Source of the DNA: Terebella lapidaria
Lineage: Eukaryota > Annelida > Polychaeta > Terebellida > Terebellidae
Assembly: GCA_949152475.1 (NCBI GenBank)
Contig: OX424569.1
Location: 21,179,170-21,243,169 of the forward strand
Length of the DNA stretch: 64,000 nt
Direction: 5' to 3'
Shown: positions 1-12,980 of the stretch, one piece after another
How the letters are laid out: each line of letters begins with the position of its first letter
Numbering within the stretch: position 1 is the first letter of the stretch
Notes under the pieces: generated by a model
Databases searched by the model: none
Told to the model about the DNA's origin: nothing
The model's input: the letters and a program-made list of their open reading frames with translations, nothing else
Position numbers and translations under genes: made by a program

Positions 1-450
1 AAAGTAAAAGTTGACGAAACCTGCATTTCAAGATGACGGAATTTGTGCAAAATCGAACTTTTCACAAGAAGTTATACTTCAACTCATTCTATTTGACAAA
101 GTTGGTTTCAAGCTGAAATTCAAAGTTAAAGTTGACCAAAACTGCATTTCAATATGACGGAATTTGTGCAAAATCGAACTTTTCACAATGAGTTATATTT
201 CAACTCAGACTATTTGACAAAGTTGGTTTCAAGCTGAAATTCAAAGTAAAAGTTGACCAAAACTGCATTTCAAGATGACGGAATTTGTGCAAAATCAAAA
301 TTTTCACAAGGAGTTATATTTCAACTCAGACTATTCGCCAAAGTTGGTTTCAAGCTAAAATTCAAAGTAAAAGTTGACCAAAACTGAATTTCAAGATGAT
401 GGAATTTGTGCAAAATCGAACTTTTCACAAGAAGTTATACTTCAACTCAG
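1..450. repeat. Array flank left of duplicated unit A
   Basis: About 3.7 monomers of the ordinary type: GACGAAACC variant first, then ATATGACGG, ATCAAAATTTTC and CTGAATTTC variants. The sequence stops matching the 13.68-kb-distant copy left of about 445, which sets the left edge of unit A1. Confidence 0.75.
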
Positions 451-1092
451 ACTATTTGACAAAGTTGGTTTCAAGCTAAAATTCAAAATAAAAGTTGACC
501 AAAACTGAATTTCAAGATGATGGAATTTGTGCAAAATCGAACTTTTCACAAGAAGTTATACTTCAACTCAGACTATTTGACAAAGTTGGTTTCAAGCTAA
601 AATTCAAAATAAAAGTTGACCAAAACTGCATTTCAATATGACGGAATTTGTGCAAAATCGAACTTTTCACAATGAGTTATATTTCAACTCAGACTATTTG
701 ACAAAGTTGGTTTCAAGCTGAAATTCAAAGTAAAAGTTGACCAAAACTGCATTTAAAGATGACGGAATTTGTGCAAAATCAAAATTTTCACAAGGAGTTA
801 TATTTCAACTCATTCTATTTGACAAAGTTGGTTTCAAGCTGAAATTCAAAGTTAAAGTTGACCAAAACTGCATTTCAAGATGATGGAATTTGCGCCAAAT
901 CGAACTTTTCACAATGAGTTATATTTCAACTCAGACTATTTGACAAAGTTGATTTCAAGCTGAAATTCAAAGTAAAAGTTGACCAAAACTGCACTTCAAG
1001 ATGACAGAGTTTGTGCAAAATCGAACTTTTCACAAGGAGTTATATTTCAACTCAGACTATTCGACAAAGTTGGTTTCAAGCTAAAATTCAAA

Positions 1093-3530
1093 GTAAAAGT
1101 TGACTAAAACTGAATTTCAAGATGATGGAATTTGCGCCAAATCTAACTTTTCACAAGGAGTTATATTTCAACTCAGACTATTTGACAAAGTTGGTTTCAA
1201 GCTAAAATTTAAAATAAAAGTTGACCAAAACTGCATTTCAAGATGACGGAATTTGTGCAAAATCGAACTTTTCACATTGAGTTATATTTCAACTCATTCT
1301 ATTTGACAAAGTTGGTTTCAAGCTGAAATTCAAAGTAAAAGTTGACCAAAACTGCATTTCAAGATGATGGAATTTGTGCAAAATCGAACTTTTCACATTG
1401 AGTTATACTTCAACACAGACTATTTGACAAAGTTGGTTTCAAGCTAAAATTCAAAGTAAAGTTGACCAAAACTGCATTTCAAGATTGACGGAATTTGTGC
1501 AAAATCGAACTTTTCACAAGGAGTTATATTTCAACTCAGACTATTTGACAAAGTTGGTTTCAAGCTAAAATTCAAAATAAAAGTTGACCAAAACTGCATT
1601 TCAAGATGACGGAATTTGTGCAAAATCGAACTTTTCACATTGAGTTATATTTCAACTCATTCTATTTGACAAAGTTGGTTTCAAGCTGAAATTGAAAGTA
1701 AAAGTTGACCAAAACTGCATTTCAAGATGATGGAATTTGTGCAAAATCGAACTTTTCACATTGAGTTATACTTCAACACAGACTATTTGACAAAGTTGGT
1801 TTCAAGCTAAAATTCAAAATAAAAGTTGACCAAAACTGCATTTCAATATGACAGAGTTTGTGCAAAATCGAACTTTTCACAAGGAGTTATATTTCAACTC
1901 AGACTATTCGACAAAGTTGGTTTCAAGCTAAAATTCAAAGTAAAAGTTGACTAAAACTGAATTTCAAGATGATGGAATTTGCGCCAAATCTAACTTTTCA
2001 CAAGGAGTTATATTTCAACTCAGACTATTTGACAAAGTTGGTTTCAAGCTAAAATTTAAAATAAAAGTTGACCAAAACTGCATTTCAAGATGACGGAATT
2101 TGTGCAAAATCGAACTTTTCACATTGAGTTATATTTCAACTCATTCTATTTGACAAAGTTGGTTTCAAGCTGAAATTCAAAGTAAAAGTTGACCAAAACT
2201 GCATTTCAAGATGATGGAATTTGTGCAAAATCGAACTTTTCACATTGAGTTATACTTCAACACAGACTATTTGACAAAGTTGGTTTCAAGCTAAAATTCA
2301 AAATAAAAGTTGACCAAAACTGCATTTCAATATGACGGAATTTGTGCAAAATCGAACTTTTCACAATGAGTTATATTTCAACTCAGACTATTTGACAAAG
2401 TTGGTTTCAAGCTCAAATTCAAAGTAAAAGTTGACCAAAACTGCATTTCAAGATGACGGAATTTGTGCAAAATCGAACTTTTCACAAGGAGTTATATTTC
2501 AACTCAGACTATTTGACAAAGTTGGTTTCAAGCTAAAATTCAAAGTAAAGTTGACCAAAACTGCATTTCAAGATTGACGGAATTTGTGCAAAATCGAACT
2601 TTTCACAAGGAGTTATATTTCAACTCAGACTATTTGACAAAGTTGGTTTCAAGCTAAAATTCAAAATAAAAGTTGACCAAAACTGCATTTCAAGATGACG
2701 GAATTTGTGCAAAATCGAACTTTTCACATTGAGTTATATTTCAACACATTCTATTTGACAAAGTTGGTTTCAAGCTGAAATTCAAAGTAAAAGTTGACCA
2801 AAACTGCATTTCAAGATGATGGAATTTGTGCAAAATCGAACTTTTCACATTGAGTTATACTTCAACACAGACTATTTGACAAAGTTGGTTTCAAGCTAAA
2901 ATTCAAAATAAAAGTTGACCAAAACTGCATTTCAATATGACGGAGTTTGTGCAAAATCGAACTTTTCACAATGAGTTATATTTCAACTCAGACTATTTGA
3001 CAAAGTTGGTTTCAAGCTCAAATTCAAAGTAAAAGTTGACCAAAACTGCATTTCAAGATGACGGAATTTGTGCAAAATCGAACTTTTCACAAGGAGTTAT
3101 ATATCAACTCAGACTATTTGACAAAGTTGGTTTCAAGCTAAAATTTAAAGTAAAGTTGACCAAAACTGCATTTCAAGATTGACGGAATTTGTGCAAAATC
3201 GAACTTTTCACAAGGAGTTATATTTCAACTCAGACTATTTGACAAAGTTGGTTTCAAGCTAAAATTCAAAATAAAAGTTGACTAAAACTGAATTTCAAGA
3301 TGATGGAATTTGCGCCAAATCTAACTTTTCACAAGGAGTTATATTTCAACTCAGACTATTTGACAAAGTTGGTTTCAAGCTAAAATTTAAAATAAAAGTT
3401 GACCAAAACTGCATTTCAAGATGACGGAATTTGTGCAAAATCGAACTTTTCACATTGAGTTATACTTCAACACAGACTATTTGACAAAGTTGGTTTCAAG
3501 CTAAAATTCAAAGTAAAGGTTGACCAAAAC
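1093..3530. repeat. Local higher-order repeats of 5, 7 and 9 monomers
   Basis: Within A1 the same runs of variant monomers recur at exact multiples of 121 bp. The GACTAAAACTG marker lies at 1,101 and 1,948 (847 bp, 7 monomers). The AGATTGACGG marker lies at 1,482, 2,571 and 3,176 (1,089 and 605 bp, 9 and 5 monomers). The variable spacing fits unequal exchange in register rather than one fixed higher-order period. The block is repeated in A2 at about 14,772-17,209. Confidence 0.85.
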
Positions 3531-5465
3531 TGCATTTCAAGATGACGGAATTTGTGCAAAATCGAACTTTTCACAAGAAGTTATACTTCAACTCAGACTA
3601 TTTGACAAAGTTGGTTTCAAGCTAAAATTCAAAATAAAAGTTGACCAAAACTGCATTTCAATATGACGGAATTTGTGCAAAATCGAACTTTTCACAATGA
3701 GTTATATTTCAACTCAGACTATTTGACAAAGTTGGTTTCAAGCTGAAATTCAAAGTAAAAGTTGACCAAAACTGCATTTCAAGATGACGGAATTTGTGCA
3801 AAATCGAACTTTTCACAATGATTAATATTTCAACTCAGACTATTTGACAAAGTTGGTTTCAAGCTAAGTTTCAAAGTAAAAGTTTACCAAAACTGCATTT
3901 CAAGATGATGGAATTTGTGCAAAATCGAACTTTTCACGATGAGTTATAGTTCAACTCAGACTATTTGACAAAGGTGGTTTCAAGCTAAAATTCAAAGTAA
4001 AAGTTGACGAAACCTGCATTTCAAGATGACGGAATTTGTGCAAAATCGAACTTTTCACAAGAAGTTATACTTCAACTCAGACTATTTGACAAAGTTGGTT
4101 TCAAGCTAAAATTCAAAATAAAAGTTGACCAAAACTGCATTTCAATATGACGGAATTTGTGCAAAATCGAACTTTTCACAATGAGTAATATTTCAACTCA
4201 GACTATTTGACAAAGTTGGTTTCAAGCTGAAATTCAAAGTAAAAGTTGACCAAAACTGCATTTCAAGATGACGGAATTTGTGCAAAATCAAAATTTTCAC
4301 AAGGAGTTATATTTCAACTCATTCTATTTGACAAAGTTGGTTTCAAGCTGAAATTCAAAGTAAAAGTTGACCAAAACTGCATTTCAAAATGATGGAATTT
4401 GTGCAAAATCGAACTTTTCACAATGAGTTATACTTCAACTAAGACTATTTGACAAAGTTGGTTTCAAGCTGAAATTCAAAGTAAAAGTTGACCAAAACTG
4501 CATTTCAAGATGATTTAATTTGCGCCGAATCGATCTTTTCACAATGATTTGCGCCAAATCGAACTTTTCACAATGAGTTATATTTCAACTCAGACTATTT
4601 GACAAAGTTGGTTTCAAGCTCAAATTCAAAGTAAAAGTTGACCAAAACTGCATTTCAAGATGATGGAATTTGTACAAAATCGAACGTTTCACAATGAGTT
4701 ATACTTCAACTCAGACTATTTGAGAAAGTTGGTTTCAAGCTGAAATTCAAAGTAAAAGTTGACCAAAACTGCATTTCAAGATGATGGAATTTGTGCAAAA
4801 TCGAACTTTTCACAATGAGTTATAGTTCAACTCAGACTATTTGACAAAGTTGATTTCAAGCTGAAATTCAAATTAAAAGTTGACCAAAACTGCATTTCAA
4901 AATGACGGAATTTATGCAAAATCAAAATTTTCACAAGGAGTTATATTTCAACTCATTCTATTTGACAAAGTTGGTTTCAAGCTGAAATTCAAAGTTAAAG
5001 TTGACCAAAACTGCATTTCAAGATGATGGAATTTGCGCCAAATCGAACTTTTCACAATGAGTTATATTTCAACTCAGACTATTCGACAAAGTTGATTTCA
5101 AGCTGAAATTCAAAGTAAAAGTTGACCAAAACTGCATTTCAAGATGATGGAATTTGCGCAAAATCGAACTTTTCACAATGAGTTATATTTCAACTCAGAC
5201 TATTTGACAAAGTTGATTTCAAGCTGAAATTCAAAGTAAAAGTTGACCAAAACTGCACTTCAAGATGACGGAGTTTGTGCAAAATCGAACTTTTCACAAG
5301 GAGTTATATTTCAACTCAGACTATTCGACAAAGTTGGTTTCAAGCTAAAATTCAAAGTAAAAGTTGACCAAAACTGAATTTCAAGATGATGGAATTTGTG
5401 CAAAATCGAACTTTTCACAATGAGTTATAGTTCAACTCAGACTATTTGACAAAGTTGGTTTCAAG
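3530..5465. repeat. 3.18-kb internal duplication of unit A, left arm
   Basis: The sequence from about 3,530 (AAGAAG marker at 3,575) to about 5,465 recurs 3,175 bp downstream (3,182 after a 7-bp insertion): 3,575/6,750, 4,006/7,181 and 4,509/7,691. It includes the CACGATGAG, GACGAAACC, 150-bp monomer, GTACAAAATC and ACTTCAAGATGACGGAG variants in the same order. A2 carries the pair too (about 17,209-19,144 and 20,384-22,317), so this duplication is older than the A1/A2 duplication. Confidence 0.85.
4478..4627. repeat. 150-bp long variant monomer (one of 18)
   Basis: This monomer has a 29-bp tandem duplication: the stretch from ATTTGCGCCGAATCG to CACAATG is followed at once by a second copy that differs at two bases (CGAATCGATC against CAAATCGAAC). 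The GATGATTTAATTT signature that marks this form occurs at 4,509, 7,691, 9,902, 11,354, 11,988, 18,188, 21,363, 23,574, 25,055, 27,141, 28,622, 29,862, 33,281, 37,634, 41,896, 57,355, 59,561 and 60,920. The copies look almost identical, so they probably stem from one event and spread by block duplication. A related form without the duplication (ATTACGCC) lies in block C. Confidence 0.95.
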
Positions 5466-6704
5466 CTGAAATTCAAAGTAAAAGTTGACCAAAACTGCAT
5501 TTCAAAATGATGGAATTTGCGCCAAATCGAACTTTTCACAATGAGTTATATTTCAACTCAGACTATTTGACAAAGTTGATTTCAAGCTGAAATTCAAAAT
5601 AAAAGTTGACCAAAACTGCATTTCAAGATGATGGAATTTGCGCAAAATCGAACTTTTCACAATGAGTTATATTTCAACTCAGACTATTTGACAAAGTTGA
5701 TTTCAAGCTGAAATTCAAAATAAAAGTTGACCAAAACTGCATTTCAAGATGATGGAATTTGCGCAAAATCGAACTTTTCACAATGAGTTATATTTCAACT
5801 CAGACTATTTGACAAAGTTGATTTCAAGCTGAAATTCAAAATAAAAGTTGACCAAAACTGCATTTCAAGATGATGGAATTTGCGCAAAATCGAACTTTTC
5901 ACAATGAGTTATATTTCAACTCAGACTATTTGACAAAGTTGATTTCAAGCTGAAATTCAAAATAAAAGTTGACCAAAACTGCATTTCAAGATGATGGAAT
6001 TTGCGCCAAATCTAACTTTTCACAAGGAGTTATATTTCAACTCAGACTATTTGACAAAGTTGGTTTCAAGCTGAAATTCAAAGTAAAAGTTGACCAAAAC
6101 TGCATTTCAAGATGACGGAATTTGTGCAAAATCAAAATTTTCACAAGGAGTTATATTTCAACTCATTCTATTTGACAAAGTTGGTTTCAAGCTGAAATTC
6201 AAAGTAAAAGTTGACCAAAACTGCATTTCAAAATGATGGAATTTGCGCCAAATCGAACTTTTCACAATGAGTTATATTTCAACTCAGACTATTCGACAAA
6301 GTTGATTTCAAGCTGAAATTCAAAGTAAAAGTTGACGAAAACTGCATTTCAAGATGATGGAATTTGCGCAAAATCGAACTTTTCACAATGAGTTATATTT
6401 CAACTCAGACTATTTGACAAAGTTGATTTCAAGCTAAAATTCAAAGTAAAGTTGACCAAAACTGCATTTCAAGATTGACGGAATTTGTGCAAAATCGAAC
6501 TTTTCACAAGGAGTTATATTTCAACTCAGACTATTTGACAAAGTTGGTTTCAAGCTAAAATTCAAAATAAAAGTTGACTAAAACTGAATTTCAAGATGAT
6601 GGAATTTGCGCCAAATCTAACTTTTCACAAGGAGTTATATTTCAACTCAGACTATTTGACAAAGTTGGTTTCAAGCCAAAATTTAAAATAAAAGTTGACC
6701 AAAA

Positions 6705-8645
6705 CTGCATTTCAAGATGACGGAATTTGTGCAAAATCGAACTTTTCACAAGAAGTTATACTTCAACTCAGACTATTTGACAAAGTTGGTTTCAAGCTAA
6801 AATTCAAAATAAAAGTTGACCAAAACTGCATTTCAATATGACGGAATTTGTGCAAAATCGAACTTTTCACAATGAGTTATATTTCAACTCAGACTATTTG
6901 ACAAAGTTGGTTTCAAGCTGAAATTCAAAGTAAAAGTTGACCAAAACTGCATTTCAAGATGACGGAATTTGTGCAAAATCGAATTTTTCACAATGATTAA
7001 TATTTCAACTCAGACTATTTGACAAAGTTGGTTTCAAGCTAAATTTCAAAGTAAAAGTTTACCAAAACTGCATTTCAAGATGATGGAATTTGTGCAAAAT
7101 CGAACTTTTCACGATGAGTTATAGTTCAACTCAGACTATTTGACAAAGGTGGTTTCAAGCTAAAATTCAAAGTAAAAGTTGACGAAACCTGCATTTCAAG
7201 ATGACGGAATTTGTGCAAAATCGAACTTTTCACAAGAAGTTATACTTCAACTCAGACTATTTGACAAAGTTGGTTTCAAGTTAAAATTCAAAATAAAAGT
7301 TGACCAAAACTGCATTTCAATATGACGGAATTTGTGCAAAATCGAACTTTTCACAATGAGTTATATTTCAACTCAGACTATTTGACAAAGTTGGTTTCAA
7401 GCTGAAATTCAAAGTAAAAGTTGACCAAAACTGCATTTCAAGATGACGGAATTTGTGCAAAATCAAAATTTTCACAAGGAGTTATATTTCAACTCATTCT
7501 ATTTGACAAAGTTGGTTTCAAGCTGAAATTCAAAGTAAAAGTTGACCAAAACTGCATTTCAAAATGATGGAATTTGTGCAAAATCGAACTTTTCACAATG
7601 AGTTATACTTCATACTTCAACTAAGACTATTTGACAAAGTTGGTTTCAAGCTGAAATTCAAAGTAAAAGTTGACCAAAACTGCATTTCAAGATGATTTAA
7701 TTTGCGCCGAATCGATCTTTTCACAATGATTTGCGCCAAATCGAACTTTTCACAATGAGTTATATTTCAACTCAGACTATTTGACAAAGTTGGTTTCAAG
7801 CTCAAATTCAAAGTAAAAGTTGACCAAAACTGCATTTCAAGATGATGGAATTTGTACAAAATCGAACGTTTCACAATGAGTTATACTTCAACTCAGACTA
7901 TTTGAGAAAGTTGGTTTCAAGCTGAAATTCAAAGTAAAAGTTGACCAAAACTGCATTTCAAGATGATGGAATTTGTGCAAAATCGAACTTTTCACAATGA
8001 GGTACAGTTCAACTCAGACTATTTGACAAAGTTGATTTCAAGCTGAAATTCAAATTAAAAGTTGACCAAAACTGCATTTCAAAATGACGGAATTTGTGCA
8101 AAATCAAAATTTTCACAAGGAGTTATATTTCAACTCATTCTATTTGACAAAGTTGGTTTCAAGCTGAAATTCAAAGTTAAAGTTGACCAAAACTGCATTT
8201 CAAGATGATGGAATTTGCGCCAAATCGAACTTTTCACAATGAGTTATATTTCAACTCAGACTATTCGACAAAGTTGATTTCAAGCTGAAATTCAAAGTAA
8301 AAGTTGACCAAAACTGCATTTCAAGATGATGGAATTTGCGCAAAATCGAACTTTTCACAATGAGTTATATTTCAACTCAGACTATTTGACAAAGTTGATT
8401 TCAAGCTGAAATTCAAAGTAAAAGTTGACCAAAACTGCACTTCAAGATGACGGAGTTTGTGCAAAATCGAACTTTTCACAAGGAGTTATATTTCAACTCA
8501 GACTATTCGACAAAGTTGGTTTCAAGCTAAAATTCAAAGTAAAAGTTGACCAAAACTGAATTTCAAGATGATGGAATTTGTGCAAAATCGAACTTTTCAC
8601 AATGAGTTATATTTCAACTCAGACTATTTGACAAAGTTGGTTTCA
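6705..8645. repeat. 3.18-kb internal duplication of unit A, right arm
   Basis: Downstream partner of the block at 3,530-5,465. It differs by a few substitutions and by the 7-bp insertion in the monomer at 7,532. Past about 8,645 the arms separate: here an extra monomer with the 4-bp insertion follows before the shared run of GCGCAAAATCG monomers resumes. Confidence 0.85.
7532..7659. repeat. 128-bp monomer with 7-bp duplication
   Basis: ATACTTC is written twice in a row near 7,605, making the unit 7 bp longer. The partner in A2 (near 21,285) and the other arm near 4,430 lack it, so it is private to A1 and younger than the A1/A2 split, or is a sequencing or assembly error. Confidence 0.9.
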
Positions 8646-8656
8646 AGCTGAAATTC

Positions 8657-8781
8657 AAAGTAAAAATTGACCAAAACTGCATTTCAAGATGACGGAATTT
8701 GTGCAAAATCGAAATTTTCACAAGGAGTTAGTTATATTTCAACTCAGACTATTTGACAAAGTTGGTTTCAAGCTGAAATTC
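8657..8781. repeat. 125-bp monomer with 4-bp duplication
   Basis: GTTA is doubled (GGAGTTAGTTATATT), adding 4 bp. The same monomer is present in A2 at 22,329-22,453, so this insertion predates the A1/A2 duplication. Confidence 0.9.
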
Positions 8782-10262
8782 AAAGTAAAAGTTGACCAAA
8801 ACTGCATTTCAAAATGATGGAATTTGCGCCAAATCGAACTTTTCACAATGAGTTATATTTCAACTCAGACTATTTGACAAAGTTGATTTCAAGCTGAAAT
8901 TCAAAATAAAAGTTGACCAAAACTGCATTTCAAGATGATGGAATTTGCGCAAAATCGAACTTTTCACAATGAGTTATATTTCAACTCAGACTATTTGACA
9001 AAGTTGATTTCAAGCTGAAATTCAAAATAAAAGTTGACCAAAACTGCATTTCAAGATGATGGAATTTGCGCAAAATCGAACTTTTCACAATGAGTTATAT
9101 TTCAACTCAGACTATTTGACAAAGTTGATTTAAAGCTGAATTTCAAAGTAAAAGTTGACCAAAACTGCACTTCAAGATGACAGAGTTTGTGCAAAATCGA
9201 ACTTTTCACAAGGAGTTATATTTCAACTCAGACTATTCGACAAAGTTGGTTTCAAGCTAAAATTCAAAGTAAAAGTTGACTAAAACTGAATTTCAAGATG
9301 ATGGAATTTGCGCCAAATCTAACTTTTCACAAGGAGTTATATTTCAACTCAGACTATTTGACAAAGTTGGTTTCAAGCTAAAATTTAAAATAAAAGTTGA
9401 CCAAAACTGCATTTCAAGATGACGGAATTTGTGCAAAATCGAACTTTTCACATTGAGTTATATTTCAACTCATTCTATTTGACAAAGTTGGTTTCAAGCT
9501 GAAATTGAAAGTAAAAGTTGACCAAAACTGCATTTCAAGATGATGGAATTTGTGCAAAATCGAACTTTTCACATTGAGTTATACTTCAACACAGACTATT
9601 TGACAAAGTTGGTTTCAAGCTAAAATTCAAAGTAAAGGTTGACCAAAACTGCATTTCAAGATGACGGAATTTGTGCAAAATCGAACTTTTCACAAGAAGT
9701 TATACTTCAACTCAGACTATTTGACAAAGTTGGTTTCAAGCTAAAATTCAAAATAAAAGTTGACCAAAACTGCATTTCAATATGACGGAATTTGTGCAAA
9801 ATCGAACTTTTCACAATGAGTTATACTTCAACTAAGACTATTTGACAAAGTTGGTTTCAAGCTGAAATTCAAAGTAAAAGTTGACCAAAACTGCATTTCA
9901 AGATGATTTAATTTGCGCCGAATCGATCTTTTCACAATGATTTGCGCCAAATCGAACTTTTCACAATGAGTTATATTTCAACTCAGACTATTTGACAAAG
10001 TTGGTTTCAAGCTAAAATTCAAAGTAAAGTTGACCAAAACTGCATTTCAAGATTGACGGAATTTGTGCAAAATCGAACTTTTCACAAGGAGTTATATTTC
10101 AACTCAGACTATTTGACAAAGTTGGGTTCAAGCTAAAATTCAAAATAAAAGTTGACTAAAACTGAATTTCAAGATGATGGAATTTGCGCCAAATCTAACT
10201 TTTCACAAGGAGTTATATTTCAACTCAGACTATTTGACAAAGTTGGTTTCAAGCTAAAATTT

Positions 10263-10354
10263 AAAATAAAAGTTGACGGAATTTGTGCAAAATCGAACAT
10301 TGAGTTATACTTCAACACAGACTATTTGACAAAGTTGGTTTCAAGCTAAAATTC
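10263..10354. repeat. 92-bp monomer with two deletions, unique to A1
   Basis: Against its A2 counterpart this unit lacks 22 bp between two TGAC motifs (direct-repeat flanks, consistent with slippage) and another 7 bp (TTTTCAC region, flanked by AC). Total loss is 29 bp, matching the offset change from 13,672 to 13,701. Two deletions in one monomer that is otherwise unaltered is unusual and could be real or a consensus error. Confidence 0.9.
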
Positions 10355-11879
10355 AAAGTAAAGGTTGACCAAAACTGCATTTCAAGATGACGGAATTTGT
10401 GCAAAATCGAACTTTTCACAAGAAGTTATACTTCAACTCAGACTATTTGACAAAGTTGGTTTCAAGCTAAAATTCAAAATAAAAGTTGACCAAAACTGCA
10501 TTTCAATATGACGGAATTTGTGCAAAATCGAACTTTTCACAATGAGTTATATTTCAACTCAGACTATTTGACAAAGTTGGTTTCAAGCTGAAATTCAAAG
10601 TAAAAGTTGACCAAAACAGCATTTCAAGATGACGGAATTTGTGCAAAATCGAACTTTTCACAATGATTAATATTTCAACTCAGACTATTTGACAAAGTTG
10701 GTTTCAAGCTAAGTTTCAAAGTAAAAGTTTACCAAAACTGCATTTCAAGATGATGGAATTTGTGCAAAATCGAACTTTTCACGATGAGTTATAGTTCAAC
10801 TCAGACTATTTGACAAAGGTGGTTTCAAGCTAAAATTCAAAGTAAAAGTTGACGAAACCTGCATTTCAAGATGACGGAATTTGTGCAAAATCGAACTTTT
10901 CACAAGAAGTTATACTTCAACTCAGACTATTTGACAAAGTTGGTTTCAAGCTAAAATTCAAAATAAAAGTTGACCAAAACTGCATTTCAATATGACGGAA
11001 TTTGTGCAAAATCGAACTTTTCACAATGAGTTATATTTCAACTCAGACTATTTGACAAAGTTGGTTTCAAGCTGAAATTCAAAGTAAAAGTTGACCAAAA
11101 CTGCATTTCAAGATGACGGAATTTGTGCAAAATCAAAATTTTCACAAGGAGTTATATTTCAACTCATTCTATTTGACAAAGTTGGTTTCAACCTGAAATT
11201 CAAAGTAAAAGTTGACCAAAACTGCATTTCAAAATGATGGAATTTGTGCAAAATCGAACTTTTCACAATGAGTTATACTTCAACTAAGACTATTTGACAA
11301 AGTTGGTTTCAAGCTGAAATTCAAAGTAAAAGTTGACCAAAACTGCATTTCAAGATGATTTAATTTGCGCCGAATCGATCTTTTCACAATGATTTGCGCC
11401 AAATCGAACTTTTCACAATGAGTTATATTTCAACTCAGACTATTTGACAAAGTTGGTTTCAAGCTCAAATTCAAAGTAAAAGTTGACCAAAACTGCATTT
11501 CAAGATGACGGAATTTGTGCAAAATCGAACTTTTCACAAGGAGTTATATTTCAACTCAGACTATTTGACAAAGTTGGTTTCAAGCTAAAATTCAAAGTAA
11601 AGTTGACCAAAACTGCATTTCAAGATTGACGGAATTTGTGCAAAATCGAACTTTTCACAAGGAGTTATATTTCAACTCAGACTATTTGACAAAGTTGGTT
11701 TCAAGCTAAAATTCAAAATAAAAGTTGACTAAAACTGAATTTCAAGATGATGGAATTTGCGCCAAATCTAACTTTTCACAAGGAGTTATATTTCAACTCA
11801 GATTATTTGACAAAGTTGGTTTCAAGCTAAAATTTAAAATAAAAGTTGACCAAAACTGCATTTCAAGATGACGGAATTT

Positions 11880-12980
11880 GTGCAAAATCGAACTTTTCAC
11901 AAGGAGTTATATTTCAACTCAGACTATTTGACAAAGTTGGTTTCAAGCTAAAATTCAAAGTAAAAGTTGACCAAAACTGCATTTCAAGATGATTTAATTT
12001 GCGCCGAATCGATCTTTTCACAATGATTTGCGCCAAATCGAACTTTTCACAATGAGTTATATTTCAACTCAGACTATTTGACAAAGTTGGTTTCAAGCTA
12101 AAATTCAAAGTAAAGTTGACCAAAACTGCATTTCAAGATTGACGGAATTTGTGCAAAATCGAACTTTTCACAAGGAGTTATATTTCAACTCAGACTATTT
12201 GACAAAGTTGGGTTCAAGCTAAAATTCAAAATAAAAGTTGACTAAAACTGAATTTCAAGATGATGGAATTTGCGCCAAATCTAACTTTTCACAAGGAGTT
12301 ATATTTCAACTCAGACTATTTGACAAAGTTGGTTTCAAGCTAAAATTTAAAATAAAAGTTGACCAAAACTGCATTTCAAGATGACGGAATTTGTGCAAAA
12401 TCGAACTTTTCACATTGAGTTATACTTCAACACAGACTATTTGACAAAGTTGGTTTCAAGCTAAAATTCAAAGTAAAGGTTGACCAAAACTGCATTTCAA
12501 GATGACGGAATTTGTGCAAAATCGAACTTTTCACAAGAAGTTATACTTCAACTCAGACTATTTGACAAAGTTGGTTTCAAGCTAAAATTCAAAATAAAAG
12601 TTGACCAAAACTGCATTTCAATATGACGGAATTTGTGCAAAATCGAACTTTTCACAATGAGTTATATTTCAACTCAGACTATTTGACAAAGTTGGTTTCA
12701 AGCTGAAATTCAAAGTAAAAGTTGACCAAAACAGCATTTCAAGATGACGGAATTTGTGCAAAATCGAACTTTTCACAATGATTAATATTTCAACTCAGAC
12801 TATTTGACAAAGTTGGTTTCAAGCTAAGTTTCAAAGTAAAAGTTTACCAAAACTGCATTTCAAGATGATGGAATTTGTGCAAAATCGAACTTTTCACGAT
12901 GAGTTATAGTTCAACTCAGACTATTTGACAAAGGTGGTTTCAAGCTAAAATTCAAAGTAAAAGTTGACGAAACCTGCATT
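11880..12980. repeat. Segment carrying 876 bp extra in A1
   Basis: A1 and A2 match up to about 11,870/25,565 and again from about 12,980/25,805, but A1 holds 876 bp more, equal to six 121-bp monomers plus one 150-bp monomer. Much of the extra block repeats A1 itself: 12,120-12,960 matches 10,021-10,850 at offset 2,086, then 2,115 after the 29-bp deletion of the 92-bp monomer. Either A1 gained it by local unequal exchange or A2 lost it. Confidence 0.85.

Noticed and set aside
7532-7659. 7-bp insertion as a functional site
   Set aside because: It is a simple doubling of ATACTTC found once; slippage or error explains it.
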